The position numbers were made by a program, and so were the translations under genes. From the NCBI RefSeq assembly GCF_032118995.1, contig NC_092662.1, forward strand, positions 1 through 64,000: a DNA stretch of 64,000 nt. The letters are read 5' to 3'. Numbering within the stretch: position 1 is the stretch's first letter; each line of letters begins with the position of its first letter. This DNA is from Asterias amurensis. Lineage: Eukaryota; Echinodermata; Asteroidea; Forcipulatida; Asteriidae. Below the pieces are notes generated by a model that saw only the letters and a program-made list of their open reading frames with translations, was not told where the DNA came from and did no database searches. This document shows, in pieces, positions 49,089-60,996 of the stretch.

Positions 49089-50229
49089 TCAGTTGTTGAA
49101 GCCAACCCAGTCAGCACATAGCACATAGCACATAGTCAGCACATAGCAAGACCTTTAATTCCATATGCCAACCCACCTGCTCATCCCCAAGTCTCGCTAT
49201 TGACACGACCGACCTATACAGAGAGCACACAGGAAACGAAACTCGGTGATGATGGCTAAAGATGGCTGGAAGTTCCCCCCTTGTGATTAGTCATGTAGAG
49301 GTGTGAACTGATGGGGGAAATGAACTTCTTGGTCTTCTTGTATTGTTGTTTTGTCTTGGTGTCTGCACTCTACTTCTATGTTGAGACTCTGCAAAGTCCG
49401 ATGTTGGGATAGCATGCTTAGATTAGGCATAGTAGTGACCAATAAAACAACGTTGGTAGAGTGGGGCAGTGACAAGAGGCAGAGGAAGATTGTTCCAGAT
49501 TGTCGGTCTTCTAAGTAAATACATTGGGGGGGTTTTTGTGTGTTTTTTGTCTGGTTGTAATATCTTCACTTTTATGGAGGCTTAAATGAGAGCAGTTTGA
49601 AGCAAAAAATCCAGACTTAACTTGTTGTTCTCATTAATGATCTTCTAAGTTATACATTGTCTATGGATTGCCTTGTCGTATTATCTTCACTTTTTGGGAG
49701 GATTGAATTGGTGCCCTGAGAGGCAAATAAATAAGACTTTTTTGTTGTTATTGATGTTCTTCTTCTAAGTGCTTCAACTTATCTATCTGAAATTGATCAT
49801 TGGTTTTCTAAATTCCACGTTAAGTGCATTTATTGTCTCGTTGAAGCATTATTCATAGATACCTCAGACAGTTTCGCCATTCCTATTGGTGGAGAGCGCA
49901 TCACGTGGGGATGTTTAAACCTTTGATAATGACCAGTAAAAAGTGTTGAAACAAGGGTGTGACACGCGAGCTTGCACCTGTGCTTATAAGACAGTTTCTT
50001 CATTCCTATTGGTCGAGAGCAACAGCTGAAACAGTTGTGCCACATCACGCGATACGCTCGACACGCACAGCATCTCCAAGGAGTTGTTTACTCGAGGGCT
50101 TTACCATTTCATAGCTGGAGGAGTGTTGTGTTGAAAGAAATCATTGTCAAACAATTGTAATTTTTGCTTTTATTTTACCTTTTGACCAAAAAGTGTTGAT
50201 GTTTTTTGACGAAAAAGGTATTTATGCAT

Positions 50230-50393
50230 GGGAATCAAAGTGTGTTGATTCGGTTTTCAACTTGTGGTTTAAACCCGCCAAGGCCTGGTTCTTGATACGT
50301 AACCTTGACTTTGTCTCAGTAAAATTATCAAGTTCGGGCCTTGGCGCGGGTTTAAACCCAAGTTGAAAACCTCTTCGACCACACATTGATTCC
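50230..50393. mobile_element. 164-bp foldback element
   Basis: The left arm (GGGAATCAAAGTGTGTTGAT, GGTTTTCAACTTG, GGTTTAAACCCGCCAAGGCC) and right arm (GGCCTTGGCGCGGGTTTAAA, CAAGTTGAAAACC, CACACATTGATTCCC) are inverted copies around a ~60-bp loop. The whole can fold into one long imperfect hairpin. No coding capacity. Confidence 0.8.
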
Positions 50394-50574
50394 CTTATGA
50401 AGGACTGAATAAGTTCTCTTCGAGACAAATAAATTAAGACTTGTTGTTGTTGTTGTTCTTCTTCTCTATTTGCACAACAAGAGGTTGAATGAGATCCTTC
50501 CCTATTTCCAACCCTATCCCACCCCAGGGTAGAGACAGCTCTCTTATAGGCAGTCATTCTCTCACAGGACCATA

Positions 50575-50765
50575 CCCCAATTTCATACAGTTGTTCAAGC
50601 GGAAAATGAAGCGGAAAACAATTTTCTGTTAAGCAAAAATTTGCTTTATACCTGTCACAGTATTGTGTTTAAGAAATGCCATTTTTGCTGCATGGTGACA
50701 ATATTCTAATAAGTCTAATTTTGTTGCGCTTAGCTACTTTTTGTGCTTATGAAATTGGTCCCATA
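50575..50765. mobile_element. Diverged MITE copy, 'CCCCAATTTCATA' family
   Basis: It begins CCCCAATTTCATACAGTTGT and ends TTTGTGCTTATGAAATTGGT, with TTAAGCAAAAATTTGCTT inside, like the copies at 47394 and 48908. Confidence 0.6.
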
Positions 50766-50919
50766 TGTCATAAAGTTTAATCACACACAGTTCTTCTCAT
50801 GCTGTAAGCTTGCAAGAAAACAAAACAAAAATCTTAAATAAAGCACATTATTTGCACCTGATTTCATGTAGAATATAATACTTTTTATTCACAAGACTGA
50901 CCACTTATAAATACTTTCA

Positions 50920-51080
50920 TTTTTAAAACTATTCATGATGAAAGCGACTTATCACTACATTCATTTACAGTTATTTGTATGATTTTACTGGTATTTACTT
51001 TTAAAACTTTTCACAATGAAAGCGACTTATCACTAAAATAATTTACAGTTATTTGTATGATTTTACTGGTATTTACTAAG
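50920..51080. repeat. ~78-bp tandem duplication
   Basis: AAAGCGACTTATCACTA occurs at 50941 and 51019, each followed by TTTACAGTTATTTGTATGAT and TTTACTGGTATTTACT. A few mismatches separate the copies. Confidence 0.9.
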
Positions 51081-52770
51081 ACTGCTTTTATTTCAACGCT
51101 TGGTTGGAACAAGAAAAATACACGTCGCAGTTTTTAGGTAAACAAGAATCGTAACCACGTTATTAAAGCTTCAGCAGCAGAAGTAGAATGTCTTTCTGCT
51201 TATCAAAGTTAAGCAGGGAACAAGTGAGGAACAATCACATGGTATTTTGTCTGCCATTTCTGCTATAAAGAATGCTCCTGTGTCTGTGCTAAGCAATTTG
51301 TTTTTGTATTATCAGTAGTCTTGTAGTTATCTAAGGATAATGCTAGCCACTTTTTCATGATGCTTTCTTGTTTGCAATGTGTTCCAGGTTAGGAGAAAAA
51401 TTAACTTTAGGGTAGGATATTCAAATGTTCAACAAGGTCTTGTACTAGACGAATTGTCCCAATTAGACAGCACAACTATCACATCTACAAAGGTTACAAT
51501 AATAAATATTCATAAGGTGATTTGCATACATGATGTAACTGTGACCTAAATCTACATCTACTCATTAGAATAATCTAATTAGGTTACTTTGTCAGCACAG
51601 CTGATACAGTGATTAAATGTTGTATGAAAAAGATGCACTATTTACAGCAATATATTGTGGGAATATTTACAGAATAAAGGATACAATGAAATAAACATTA
51701 TTGAAATGTTTTGTCTTATATAAAACAGATGTGTTTTAGTTAATAATACAATCATGCAAATAAAATAGTGATGGTTACAACTCGCAATTTGTTTTTAAAT
51801 ATTACTCTACAACAGATTTCTGTTACGAAAGGAGTTTATTATTATTGTTCAATATATTTTACAATTATCTCCCTGAACACTTAAACTAAAATCATGAAAA
51901 TAGTTTGAATTAGTTTAAACATTTTCATAGAAAAGGACATCTGAAACTGGTATTATAATCAACATCAATAGTATGTCATAGTGAAATCAATCGCTTTTTT
52001 TTTTAGCTGGATCTAAAAAAGATGTAAAAAGCAAAATTATAATAAATAAATAGACTTCAGCAAAAGATAATTATCCACCGTTAAGTAATTGACAGAATCT
52101 AAGGCGAGGGAAAACAATTGTAACATTTTAAATGTAAGCAAAAATATAAGGAAGAGCAAGTCTGTTTTTCAAATTTGACATGTCGGTTGTATCTTTTAAT
52201 TCAGTTACAATCGGAAAAATGGCTGTTCAAATTTGTCAGAAATCATGTAGAAGCATTGGCCTTTTTAGCTAAATTATGGGCTTTACAAAGTAATGCAGAG
52301 GTAAAGAAAGTAGAACTACTCTCTATGAAAATGTTTTAGTTTCTGGAAACACTTTTATTGCCAAGTGATTAAACAGGGCTTGGTCCTTTTTAGAATTTCT
52401 TTGGGCAAATAGTACAAATATATCACACCACTGATAGTGTTATCCTGCCCTAAGTTCTATGAACCATAACACCATACCAAGCCTAGAAAATGAAAATGGC
52501 CTTGCCCTCTCAAAGTTGAAACATGACAAAAGGGTGTACAACTGCCTCAAAGGTCACAAGGGACACACTGTCCATAAAAGGCCACTGGGCATGACAGTGA
52601 CAAGAGGCACTCGCCCTACTTTTCTGTCACCCTGTGGATAAACAATCCACACAATTTCAACACTCTTCTCTCATAACCATAATTTTGGTTTTTGCAAAAT
52701 TTTGCAGCCAAGTTTATGCAAGGTCTTTTTTTCTTCTTCTGTTAGATGAAATTGGAGGATATTGCATATT

Positions 52771-54032
52771 TTATTCCATCCGCCTGATTTTCATTTCTGT
52801 TGCTTTATACGAGTAATACGGCAATAATCCATCGGTCTCCTTCCACTCAATACCATCATCCCAGTCTCCTTGGTACATATACTGAGAGGCTTGGTAGTAG
52901 AGGCCATTAAGGTTGGCCCTGTCGCAGCTCTTGAACCACCATCCTCCATTGTGAACGACGGCACAGTTAATACTGCTACTGTCATCATTATCCTTGTCTA
53001 TGGTCGTGAAGCTCTTTCCGTTGTGGTAGCTGAGTGCATCGGTTGCATTGCCGCCAAGGAAATCTCCCAATCGCAGCCTGAAGTCGGCCCGTTTGCCTTC
53101 GATTTTGAAGTCTGAGTACTCAGCATATAGCTGCTGACCCTCCCAGCCAGTAAGTTCCACTCGGAGTTTGTAGTTGTACTGCTCTGTCAGCAGGTGCATG
53201 AACTCATTCCCCAACCAGAATTCACCGGTGAGGCTGCCGAACCCTCGAGAATAGACATGCCAGTTTTGGTTGAAATCGACAGAGCCATCCTTGCGACGTT
53301 GCAGCAGTGTCCATCCACCACCTTCTGTCGTCATGTCACAGTAGACTGGGATGAGCTCAAAGATACCCCTTGGTTTGATGTAGTAGAGTCCACTCTTTGC
53401 TGATGGTGTCCGTGATTTGGCCTCTTGACAGTCCAGAGGAGCTGCCCCATCTGAAAGAATCAAAAGAAAACCAATTACTAACTTTGTAGTTTATCAAGGT
53501 GCAGTGAAGAGAGACCTTCTCCTTTTAAAAATAGCACCATGCAATGGTTTACAAGGTGCTGTGGCGCAATGGAATATTCAGCCAATCAATTAACCGGGAA
53601 CACCGGAGCGAGCCCCTTCTCTTTTTGATAAGTGCACTGTGTTCTTTTATGTGCGTTACACACCACACGGGACAATTGGCTTTATGCCCCATCCGAAGTG
53701 TCTCGATTCAACACTCTGCTGATCAGAAACACCAGAGCTTGATTTCGGTGCTCTTAACTGCTAAACAAATTTTTTTCAAACTCATTCTTACCGATCTTTG
53801 TGACATGCCTGTCTGATATCGCTGAAGGTCCGTACTCCCTCGTCATCAGCTTCTCCTGTCTCTCTTTCAACTCCTTGACCTCATCTGTTAATCCCTGCAT
53901 CTTCTCCATCAGCTGATACACCAGACTCCCTGTATCCGATTGGATCTGGTTCTCAATGTCTTGACTCCTCCGCCTGCCTGCTGGCTTGGCTGTTGAGGGC
54001 GCTATGCATAACCATGTAGCCAGAAGGACCAT
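52771..54032 (-). CDS. Secreted fibrinogen-related protein (coiled coil + fibrinogen C-terminal domain)
   Basis: Two coding exons, 53792-54032 and 52771-53450, join in phase (codon split 1/2) to give 306 residues. An acceptor just before 54071 shows that an upstream, probably non-coding, exon exists. Residues 1-15 form a signal peptide ('MVLLATWLCIAPSTA'); 26-65 a short coiled coil (heptads through 'LVYQLMEKMQGLTDEVKELK'); about 84-306 a fibrinogen C-terminal domain with 'YCDMTTEGGGWTLLQRR', 'FWLGNEFMHLLT', the calcium-site-like 'DKDNDD' before 'NCA', 'GGWWFKSCDRANLNGLYY' and the terminal 'ATEMKIRR'. Fibrinogen-domain proteins of this size (ficolin-, tenascin- or angiopoietin-like) bind glycans or receptors outside the cell and usually oligomerise through the coiled coil. 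There is no collagen stretch, so it is not a true ficolin. A minus-strand AATAAA overlaps the TAA stop. Confidence 0.93.
53537..53760 (-). mobile_element. tRNA-derived SINE, family B
   Basis: The minus strand carries AGCTCTGGTGTTTCTGATCA, CAGCAGAGTGTTGAATCGAG, AGAAGGGGCTCG and the end CAGCACCTTGTAAACCATTG, as in the copy at 29113-29385. It lies inside the intron of the fibrinogen-domain gene, in the same orientation as the gene. Confidence 0.7.
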
Positions 54033-54128
54033 GAAGATTTGGCAGAACAAGTGTGGGGTTTCGTGTGAAGTCTGGAACAGAAACAAAAATATTAAGAGTT
54101 TTAAAATACTTTTGCATCCATAAAAGAA

Positions 54129-54320
54129 ACTTCCAGGCCTTATCTTTTGCTATTGATGGGCACATCAATTTTAAGTAACTTCCAGGCCTTATCTTTTGCT
54201 ATTGATGGGGCACATCAATTTTAAGTAACTTCCAGGCCTTATCTTTTGCTATTGATGGGGCACATCAATTTTAAGTAACTTCCAGGCCTTATCTTTTGCT
54301 ATTGAGGGGCACATCAATTT
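54129..54320. repeat. 49-50-bp tandem array, four copies
   Basis: ACTTCCAGGCCTTATCTTTT begins at 54129, 54178, 54228 and 54278. The last copy continues into a dispersed repeat (GGGGCACATCAATTTTCCTC), so the array looks like internal amplification of one end of that repeat. It lies just upstream of the fibrinogen-domain coding exon. Confidence 0.92.
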
Positions 54321-54455
54321 TCCTCTGGTTAGGAGCACTTCTATGAGGGAAATACAAAATAATATTAGAACTTTGCGAAGGGCACCACAGCAAAAGCGCA
54401 GGGCATCACAGCAATTACTGTGGGTGTCGTACAAGTAGGTTATTTCGAAGCCCAA
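54303..54455. repeat. Dispersed repeat, copy 1
   Basis: It shares an ordered series of blocks with 63255-63425: GGGGCACA(T/G)CAATTTTCCT, TTAGAACTTTGCGAAGGGCA (versus TTGGAACCTCACAAAGGGCA), GCACAGGGCACCAC-like, CAATTACTGTGGGTG. A weaker relative is near 25710-25800. Nature unknown, probably a non-autonomous element. Confidence 0.6.
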
Positions 54456-56159
54456 GGCCAGTGCTTTTTAGCATCATTAGGCCAGTAAACTTTTGACTGG
54501 ACAAGTCCAACGATCTTGTTTGATTGAATAATAAATATCTTACCTCATAATCAAGTTATGTTCAGATAATATCTTTCAACTCTGAGTATTTTAGTTAAAT
54601 CCTTTTTTCATTTTTATCCTCGTAAAACATTTTCTTGGTTAGTAAGAGTTTTGAGCTACAAGCCCTGCAGTCTTGTGGAGTTGTCATTTTATCTGATGGT
54701 ATCCGGCTGTCCCTCAGACAGCTTGCCTCTTATCAACCATGAAACTTCTGGAACTATAACAGTTTCCATAGGATTATCAGCCTCTTCACAACTAACACCA
54801 GCTGGATAACTTATCCTTTAAAAAACCCTACAGGTAAACCATAAGCCTTTTAGCTACATTGGGGACTTGTATGGCGACCAAAATGGATGGGAACTATATA
54901 GCCTGGAAGAAAAGACTAGAGTGTTGGACCCTGGGGATCCATGTATTATTTTTAAGCTAAATGATAGCTTTTGAGATGTAAATTTCAAAATGATATAGTA
55001 TTGAAAGCTGCTATAGGCTTCTAAGCAATAGATTTATTGCCATTTTTTAAAACATTGATTACCACAGGTATACATGCCCTTCTAAGGGAGAACTGCATCA
55101 TCATTGTCCTAAATCTGATCAAGATAACCAGCATCAGCTGTATTGTATCATGTTATTAAAACAAGTAAGTCCATACATCCGGGTTTTACCTTGTTATTTT
55201 AAATCACAAGCCCCGTTGTATATCGAAGGTACCCACAGAGCTAATCCTGCATTTTTATTGAACTTGATCACCTGGAAAAGCTATGAAGAAATTGCAAGAG
55301 GAAGAGGGCTCTGCTTAATCAGGAAGGGACAATTAATTCTTGGTCACCTGCCCCCCGAAGGCGGTATGACTATCCCCTGTCACCGCGCTGTCTAACAACA
55401 GGTGTCTGTGGGGATGAGGGATGGGTAACGCCCGAGCTGACCCCTAGGCCCCCCATGCCCCGGAGCGGGGGTCTTCTTGGTCAAGTTGTGTGTGAACTGG
55501 TAAGAGAAGGTGATGGAGTGGTTGATGGAGGGGGGGGGGGGGCGGTTGAGAGACAGAGAGAAGGTTTGGGGTGGAGTTTGACCCTTCCATGGCTTCTACT
55601 GATTCAGAATTTGTTCTCTTACCAATGGGGAAATATTGCCTTCGCTGCGTTAAATGATCGATGGGGTTACTTTTCTTGGAGGAAAACTTGGGGCATTCTG
55701 TACCAAAATTAAGAAAGTTTGACCAAGGGATACTGAAATGAAACAAGGTCTATCCCTAAGGAATGTGACTTTGTTGGCTATTTATCAAAAATTGTTATTT
55801 AAAAAAAGGTAGGCGGTGACCTCTAAAAAGAAAGCCGTTGGACGCCCAATATGTTTTTATTTTTACTTGGCCTTAGCTCTGCCCTTGTGTACTCATCAAA
55901 GAAACCGTGGGAAGTGGGCAGAAATAATACTTGGGTGTGGACTCACACTCATATCCTCCTCTTTAATTAAAAAAGTCATGGAGATAATATCAACAAACAA
56001 TAACTAACCAAAGTGCCGATTCATTATCTCTGCATTAAGAATGCCTAGTCAGTGAGTTGACCCTTTTTTAAAGCGTTTAAAATCTAAAATGCACGTCTTT
56101 TGAGATTTTCTAAGTCTTTCTTACTAAACAAATGTGTCTCGTTGACACTTAATGTTTGA

Positions 56160-56290
56160 GATATAATTCCAATACCTCTAGTCACAGGGCACATTCTAGC
56201 GGTGGTCTTATGTCTAGATACAAGGGTTGTGGGTTCCAATCCATCCCAAGAGCATATCGATTTTGAGTCCAAAACACTAAATAAACATTT
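56160..56290 (+). mobile_element. tRNA-derived SINE-like fragment
   Basis: GGTTGTGGGTTCCAATCCAT (56225 on) repeats the B-box block of the 19270-19400 unit, with a degraded A-box side. No complete tRNA fold. Confidence 0.45.
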
Positions 56291-59200
56291 GCTCCACACA
56301 CATTCAGTGGAATGCCAAAACCAAAATATTATTCTTGTTATCCCATCCAGTGAAGATTTTGACGATTTCTAAAATTGGGAACAGACCCACTTGGACTTTT
56401 ATCATTGTCCGCCCCCCCCCCCTCCCCAACTTCTTGAAGATCTAGTCCAGATGACAACCTCATCCCTATCAAGGAGGCTTGTAATAAATGAAGATAATTG
56501 AACTGTCTGAGCCTGGAGCAGATATGGCTCCTGTCTGCTTCAAATCCTTTGTCAATTGTGACAAGGGATGTTCACATGATGTCTGCAACTTTCACAATCC
56601 TTGTGACTGTTAAGCCTTAAGAAAACATCCATCTCAAGAATGGTACTAGCCCTGGGATTTCTGTCTGGCTTCCCTGGTTTCTTCTTCAAAACGCTGCTGT
56701 AGGCTTCTCACCAAAAGTTTGAATTGCAATTAATTTTAAGAGAGTGATTACAATACATAATCTTTAAGTACACAAAAGCTTAACATCTTTTGGTATGGGT
56801 ACTTTATTTCCAAGGTCTACTTTTCTTTTCCTTCAAAAAACTCTTTTTCAATTACTAGCCACCAAGAGGGAATTTCTTGTAACCTAAACAAATTTTTCAA
56901 CAGCTGTATTTCCAAGGTCCCACTTGTATCCATGATTTGTTTTCTTTCAATGTCCACTCTTTGTGTTTATCTGTTAAAATTTTCCATAACAGATTTTTCT
57001 TGGGGAATGTTTGATTGTTATTTTGAAGAGGGTACTCCCCACCGAGGTCCTTCATGGTTCCTTTCAGACCAGTCTGGGGGTTTTTCATCTCAGGAATGAA
57101 ATTCCCTCTTGAAGGGGATTCATTAAGAAGGTTTCTTTCTTTTTGTAGTATATGTTGTCTTGAGTAAAGTGTCTTTTTTTTAAGCATCCTTCAGGTCTGG
57201 AAAATCTCAAATTTAAAACTACGATCACAAACTTTGAACTCAGTCTATGACCCACCCTGCCCAACATTTCACGTTTCTTCAGACGGAGGCCCAGAGACAA
57301 ATTTCACATAACAAAGGATTCCAACATGATTCCCCAGCACACATTGACACCCCCCCCCCCCCCCCTTACCCCAAGAAGTAATTCCGTTTTAAGTTCACCA
57401 TCCTCACCCTGTCATACAAACCAATAAGCTGCCTATGCAACCCAGCTGTTAAATTACACACTTGACATTGACTCAACCACAAGAGCTTGAGAGGGGAGGT
57501 AATGATAGATCAGAAATGGGCTTCAAGAACCTGGTGAGGATCCATTAACACAGCATTGCTCAGAGTTATCTGGAGGGTATCATTAAGCTCGACAGCTTGT
57601 ACATCACTACCAGAGTGTCTAGAGCATGCTGTAAATGGATCACTGGGACCTGTGGGTGTCCTAAGATTGATTGAGTGAATCTTGTAGGACAGATGAACAG
57701 AAGGCTGAACTTGAGTTCATTTGAGATTCATCATGCCATAGTTCAGGCCTGGAATTAAACAGAAACCACCGCACTGTTGCCCTGGTCTTGGCCTTGGTGC
57801 CCCTTCAAAAGTTTCCCAGCGAAGGCAATATTTCCCCATCTTAAGATTTTCCAATGGAAGTGCCCTTTGCAAAATGAAAAAGGCCTTGTCCTTTCAAAGA
57901 TGAAATTGCATGCCTAGTAGTTGTATTGTTGTGCTTTCCTGATACATGTATGACAGAGTAGTGGTCGTACCTGTCAAGTCTCAAGATTTCACCCACAATT
58001 TGTTTTGTTTTCACAAGAGATTGCTGAGGTTTAGTTGAGATGCTCTGCAATCCATTGTATTTGAGATGGTTTTCAATTTCCTTTAGTTTTTCATTTAAAA
58101 AACAAGATTCTTTGTGTGTACCACCATTTGTGCATGTTTGTCTGTAGCTGCATGCTTACATTCAAACGCAAGCACAGAACTCTAAAAAGTACGGAGTGTA
58201 CAGTGCTTAAAACACATTGGTGTAAGAGTAAAAACAAATTATATTATGACATACTCCATGTAGGTTTGTTTATTATGCCAAGCTGTCTAACTTTGACACA
58301 GATAACTTGCCAAGAAGCAATAATCCTTTTGAAGAAGAGGTTTTCAAAAGTCATTTTCATTGATCGAGTGCCACCAGTTGTGCTGTCATTCAAGTTGGAT
58401 TAACTGCAGAGTGTGTACTCTAAATCAACTGAATAACGATGACTCAGAATTGATAGAGTCCTGTGTCCATGGTCTTTTCCTGATTAGATTCCGATCTCCT
58501 ACAATGACCAACAATGACCAGTGGACAAAAATGACCATTTAGCAGGCGCAATAATCTTGCTGTATCATCCCTGCATAATCTAAGACGGACATCAAACCTG
58601 TTCGCAAGGCATGTATGAGTTACCCCAATGTGTTAATCCCAGCTGGGATTAGGCTGCAGGAAGCTATAGTTAACAGCTAATCTTTGGGCTGATATGGGAA
58701 CAAATGAGGGAGCAGTGGGAATAGATAGAGGTGATGACAACATTATGTAACATTAACCCCATGTCTTGCCACTATAACTTTGGTTTCACACAAACTCTGG
58801 TTTAACAAGTTAAACTTTACTGCAACTTTTTTGCTACATTCACATCTTTTAGCTAACCACAAACCATAATTCATCCATCCTGATGTTACCCACTAGATTG
58901 AAGTCCTGTTCATCATGGTTTAGCAGCCCCCCCCCCCCCACACAGCTGGTTTCTCATGTTCCTACCCTGGTCTAAGCATGGAGGGAGAAAATGGTCTTAA
59001 CAAATGCTTTTACCCACCTCCCCAAGCCACAAACATAATCATTGGTCAAGTTGCCACTTGTGACACCAATGACCGATTTTGCCTTAACTTTCACAGGTTT
59101 CTCATGTCATTTGTTGGGTCAAATCATGTATGGATATAATGGTCTTATGACATTACCATTACCATTACTAAGATGTGACACGTGTGCTTTAAAACAGTCC

Positions 59201-60246
59201 TGCAATTATTCCGGATTGTATCAGTCAGTAAGCTTGTTAACTTGTTACTAATCACTACCTACTATTAATCATGAAATAAATAAGTCAGTAAGGGGTTTCA
59301 TGCACTTTGCCAATTACATTAAGTTCTTCCCTCTAAATAAACTAAATGGAAAATTAATTGCGAGAAGGCCCTTTATCCCGTCTGTCCAATTAAATCTAAA
59401 TTTAAACCCAAATTGGTTTTGATAAGCCCTTCCTGCCCATGCCTTCCCAGCTCGTTATGGAATTGTTATTGCCTTTTCTGTGTAATGAAAGGAATCCGAG
59501 GGAGGTTACGCAATCGTCAACGTCAGAGGGAACTGTTTGTAGAAATCAAGGATCCCGGTTTGTAATGCTGGTTGATTTAAGCTTGACTATAAGTGATCCT
59601 ATCTTTGGAGAGCTTAGCCTTTGATTCTGTACGGATGTACGATGTACATGCTTGTAGACTTCCCCAGTGTTCAGAGCCAGTGTACTTTGTTACTCTCCCC
59701 TCCCCCTTCCCCTCCACCCCACCGCTCCCAACTGAACACTCTCTTACCAGTTTTGGCCAGATTGTGTATGACGTTAACCGATTGATCGTCGCAAAGGAGA
59801 AATTGTTTTAATGCGGGAAAAACAATGCTTGCGTGTTTACAAGGACACAGGATTAAGAGAGGATGCATCATTCTAACACTTAAATCCTTATCTTCGCAAA
59901 GTGCTTTTGATCGCAACTTGTTTATGTGTCTATAGTTTTGTCTTTTCAAAACACATCTGCTGTTGTTTATGCTGAAGCTGGCAGAGTTATGTTGCCAACA
60001 GAATGAATTGTTGTATTTACTTGTACTTTTTATTGACTCATTCTGTTATGCCAAGTGTATAATGCATTATCAATTATCTGAAATATTCATTTGTGTTAGG
60101 AATTCACCCATCTATATTAGGCTCTGCCCATTGTGCATGACTTGACCAACCACAACCATAAGTATGGTTAGTAAAGTCCAACACGTAAATATCCCATTGC
60201 TGTATCATGTCCCATAGCAGGACAGCGCAAAATGCTTACGTTGTGT

Positions 60247-60493
60247 TAGTCTTGGTTCCGAGACCATGTTGTTTGCGCATGCACCATTGTTTCAACCATA
60301 CCACTGTTAACAATTTTGTCACTGTACATTTGTAATGAACAAAAATAGAGGGCGCTACCAACATCCGGATCTGACTGAAACAAAATTACAAAGTGTCCTC
60401 TCTGTTTATTCAGTAAAACATGTACAGCCTCCGATGAGCTGAACATTGATTGTGTGTCCATGCACAAACATCATGGTCTTTGAACCAAGACTA
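60247..60493. mobile_element. 247-bp MITE with TIRs and GTGT target-site duplication
   Basis: It starts TAGTCTTGGTTCCGAGACCA and ends ATGGTCTTTGAACCAAGACTA. The inverted ends match over about 38 bp with a few changes and extend through GTTTGCGCATG / CATGCACAAAC. GTGT flanks both sides (60243-60246 and 60494-60497). A TAGAGGGCGC string at 60346-60355 lies inside. No coding capacity. Confidence 0.8.
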
Positions 60494-60836
60494 GTGTCGT
60501 GAATAGTGGCTACCCAAGACATCACAGTGAACAGACAGTTGCTACCCCATTAGTTGGCAGAGAGTACAGATAGAATTAGAATAAGAATTCCAATCCACCA
60601 GTTTCAACACTTATACTACAGGATACCTACAATAATTTTCTTTCAACCTCTATAAGAGAAGACCCGAATAACAAATGATTGGAAAATACAGTTTGATAAA
60701 ACTACAGAAAGAAAGAGGATAGAAAAAACAGTGAGCCACCTACCGTATGGTGGAGTGATGTGTTGTACATGATTCCAATATACATGTATTAATGAAGCAG
60801 ATTGGTTCATTAGGGCCTACAGACGATGTGACCTCT

Positions 60837-60996
60837 GACGTCACACAAAAACCATAACATGGTTCGCGCGCATACCGCCGGGCAAAGCCTTTGTGTTTTG
60901 GCAGCCAGCTAGAAAGTGTACGCAATCTTACTATGACTACGCAACTGTTTGTCCGGTGAAACATGACGTATATAGTGTTTTGTCAACAGAGGGCGG
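60837..60996. promoter_or_regulatory. Candidate regulatory patch: full CRE plus local CpG cluster
   Basis: TGACGTCA lies at 60837-60844, followed by a CpG-rich run (GGTTCGCGCGCATACCGCCG, about 60862-60881). A CAGAGGGCGG string (CTCF-core-like) is at 60987-60996. The same CRE octamer sits in the eIF3g promoter. No gene start is recognised next to it, so this could be an unannotated promoter, an enhancer or chance. Confidence 0.35.

Larger units (their letters stand above)
48016..52770. other. Long gene-free stretch (intron or intergenic)
   Basis: No further exon of the + strand gene is recognised after the donor at 48016. The region holds MITE copies (48908-49088, 50575-50765), a foldback (50230-50393), small tandem duplications (48232-48303, 50920-51080) and AT-rich sequence. 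Open frames are short and lack domain features. Confidence 0.5.

Noticed and set aside
55529..55545. G-run (and C-runs near 56411, 57350 and 58928) as G-quadruplex or regulatory sites
   Set aside because: Simple homopolymers without a repeated loop pattern; their length is also unreliable in assemblies.
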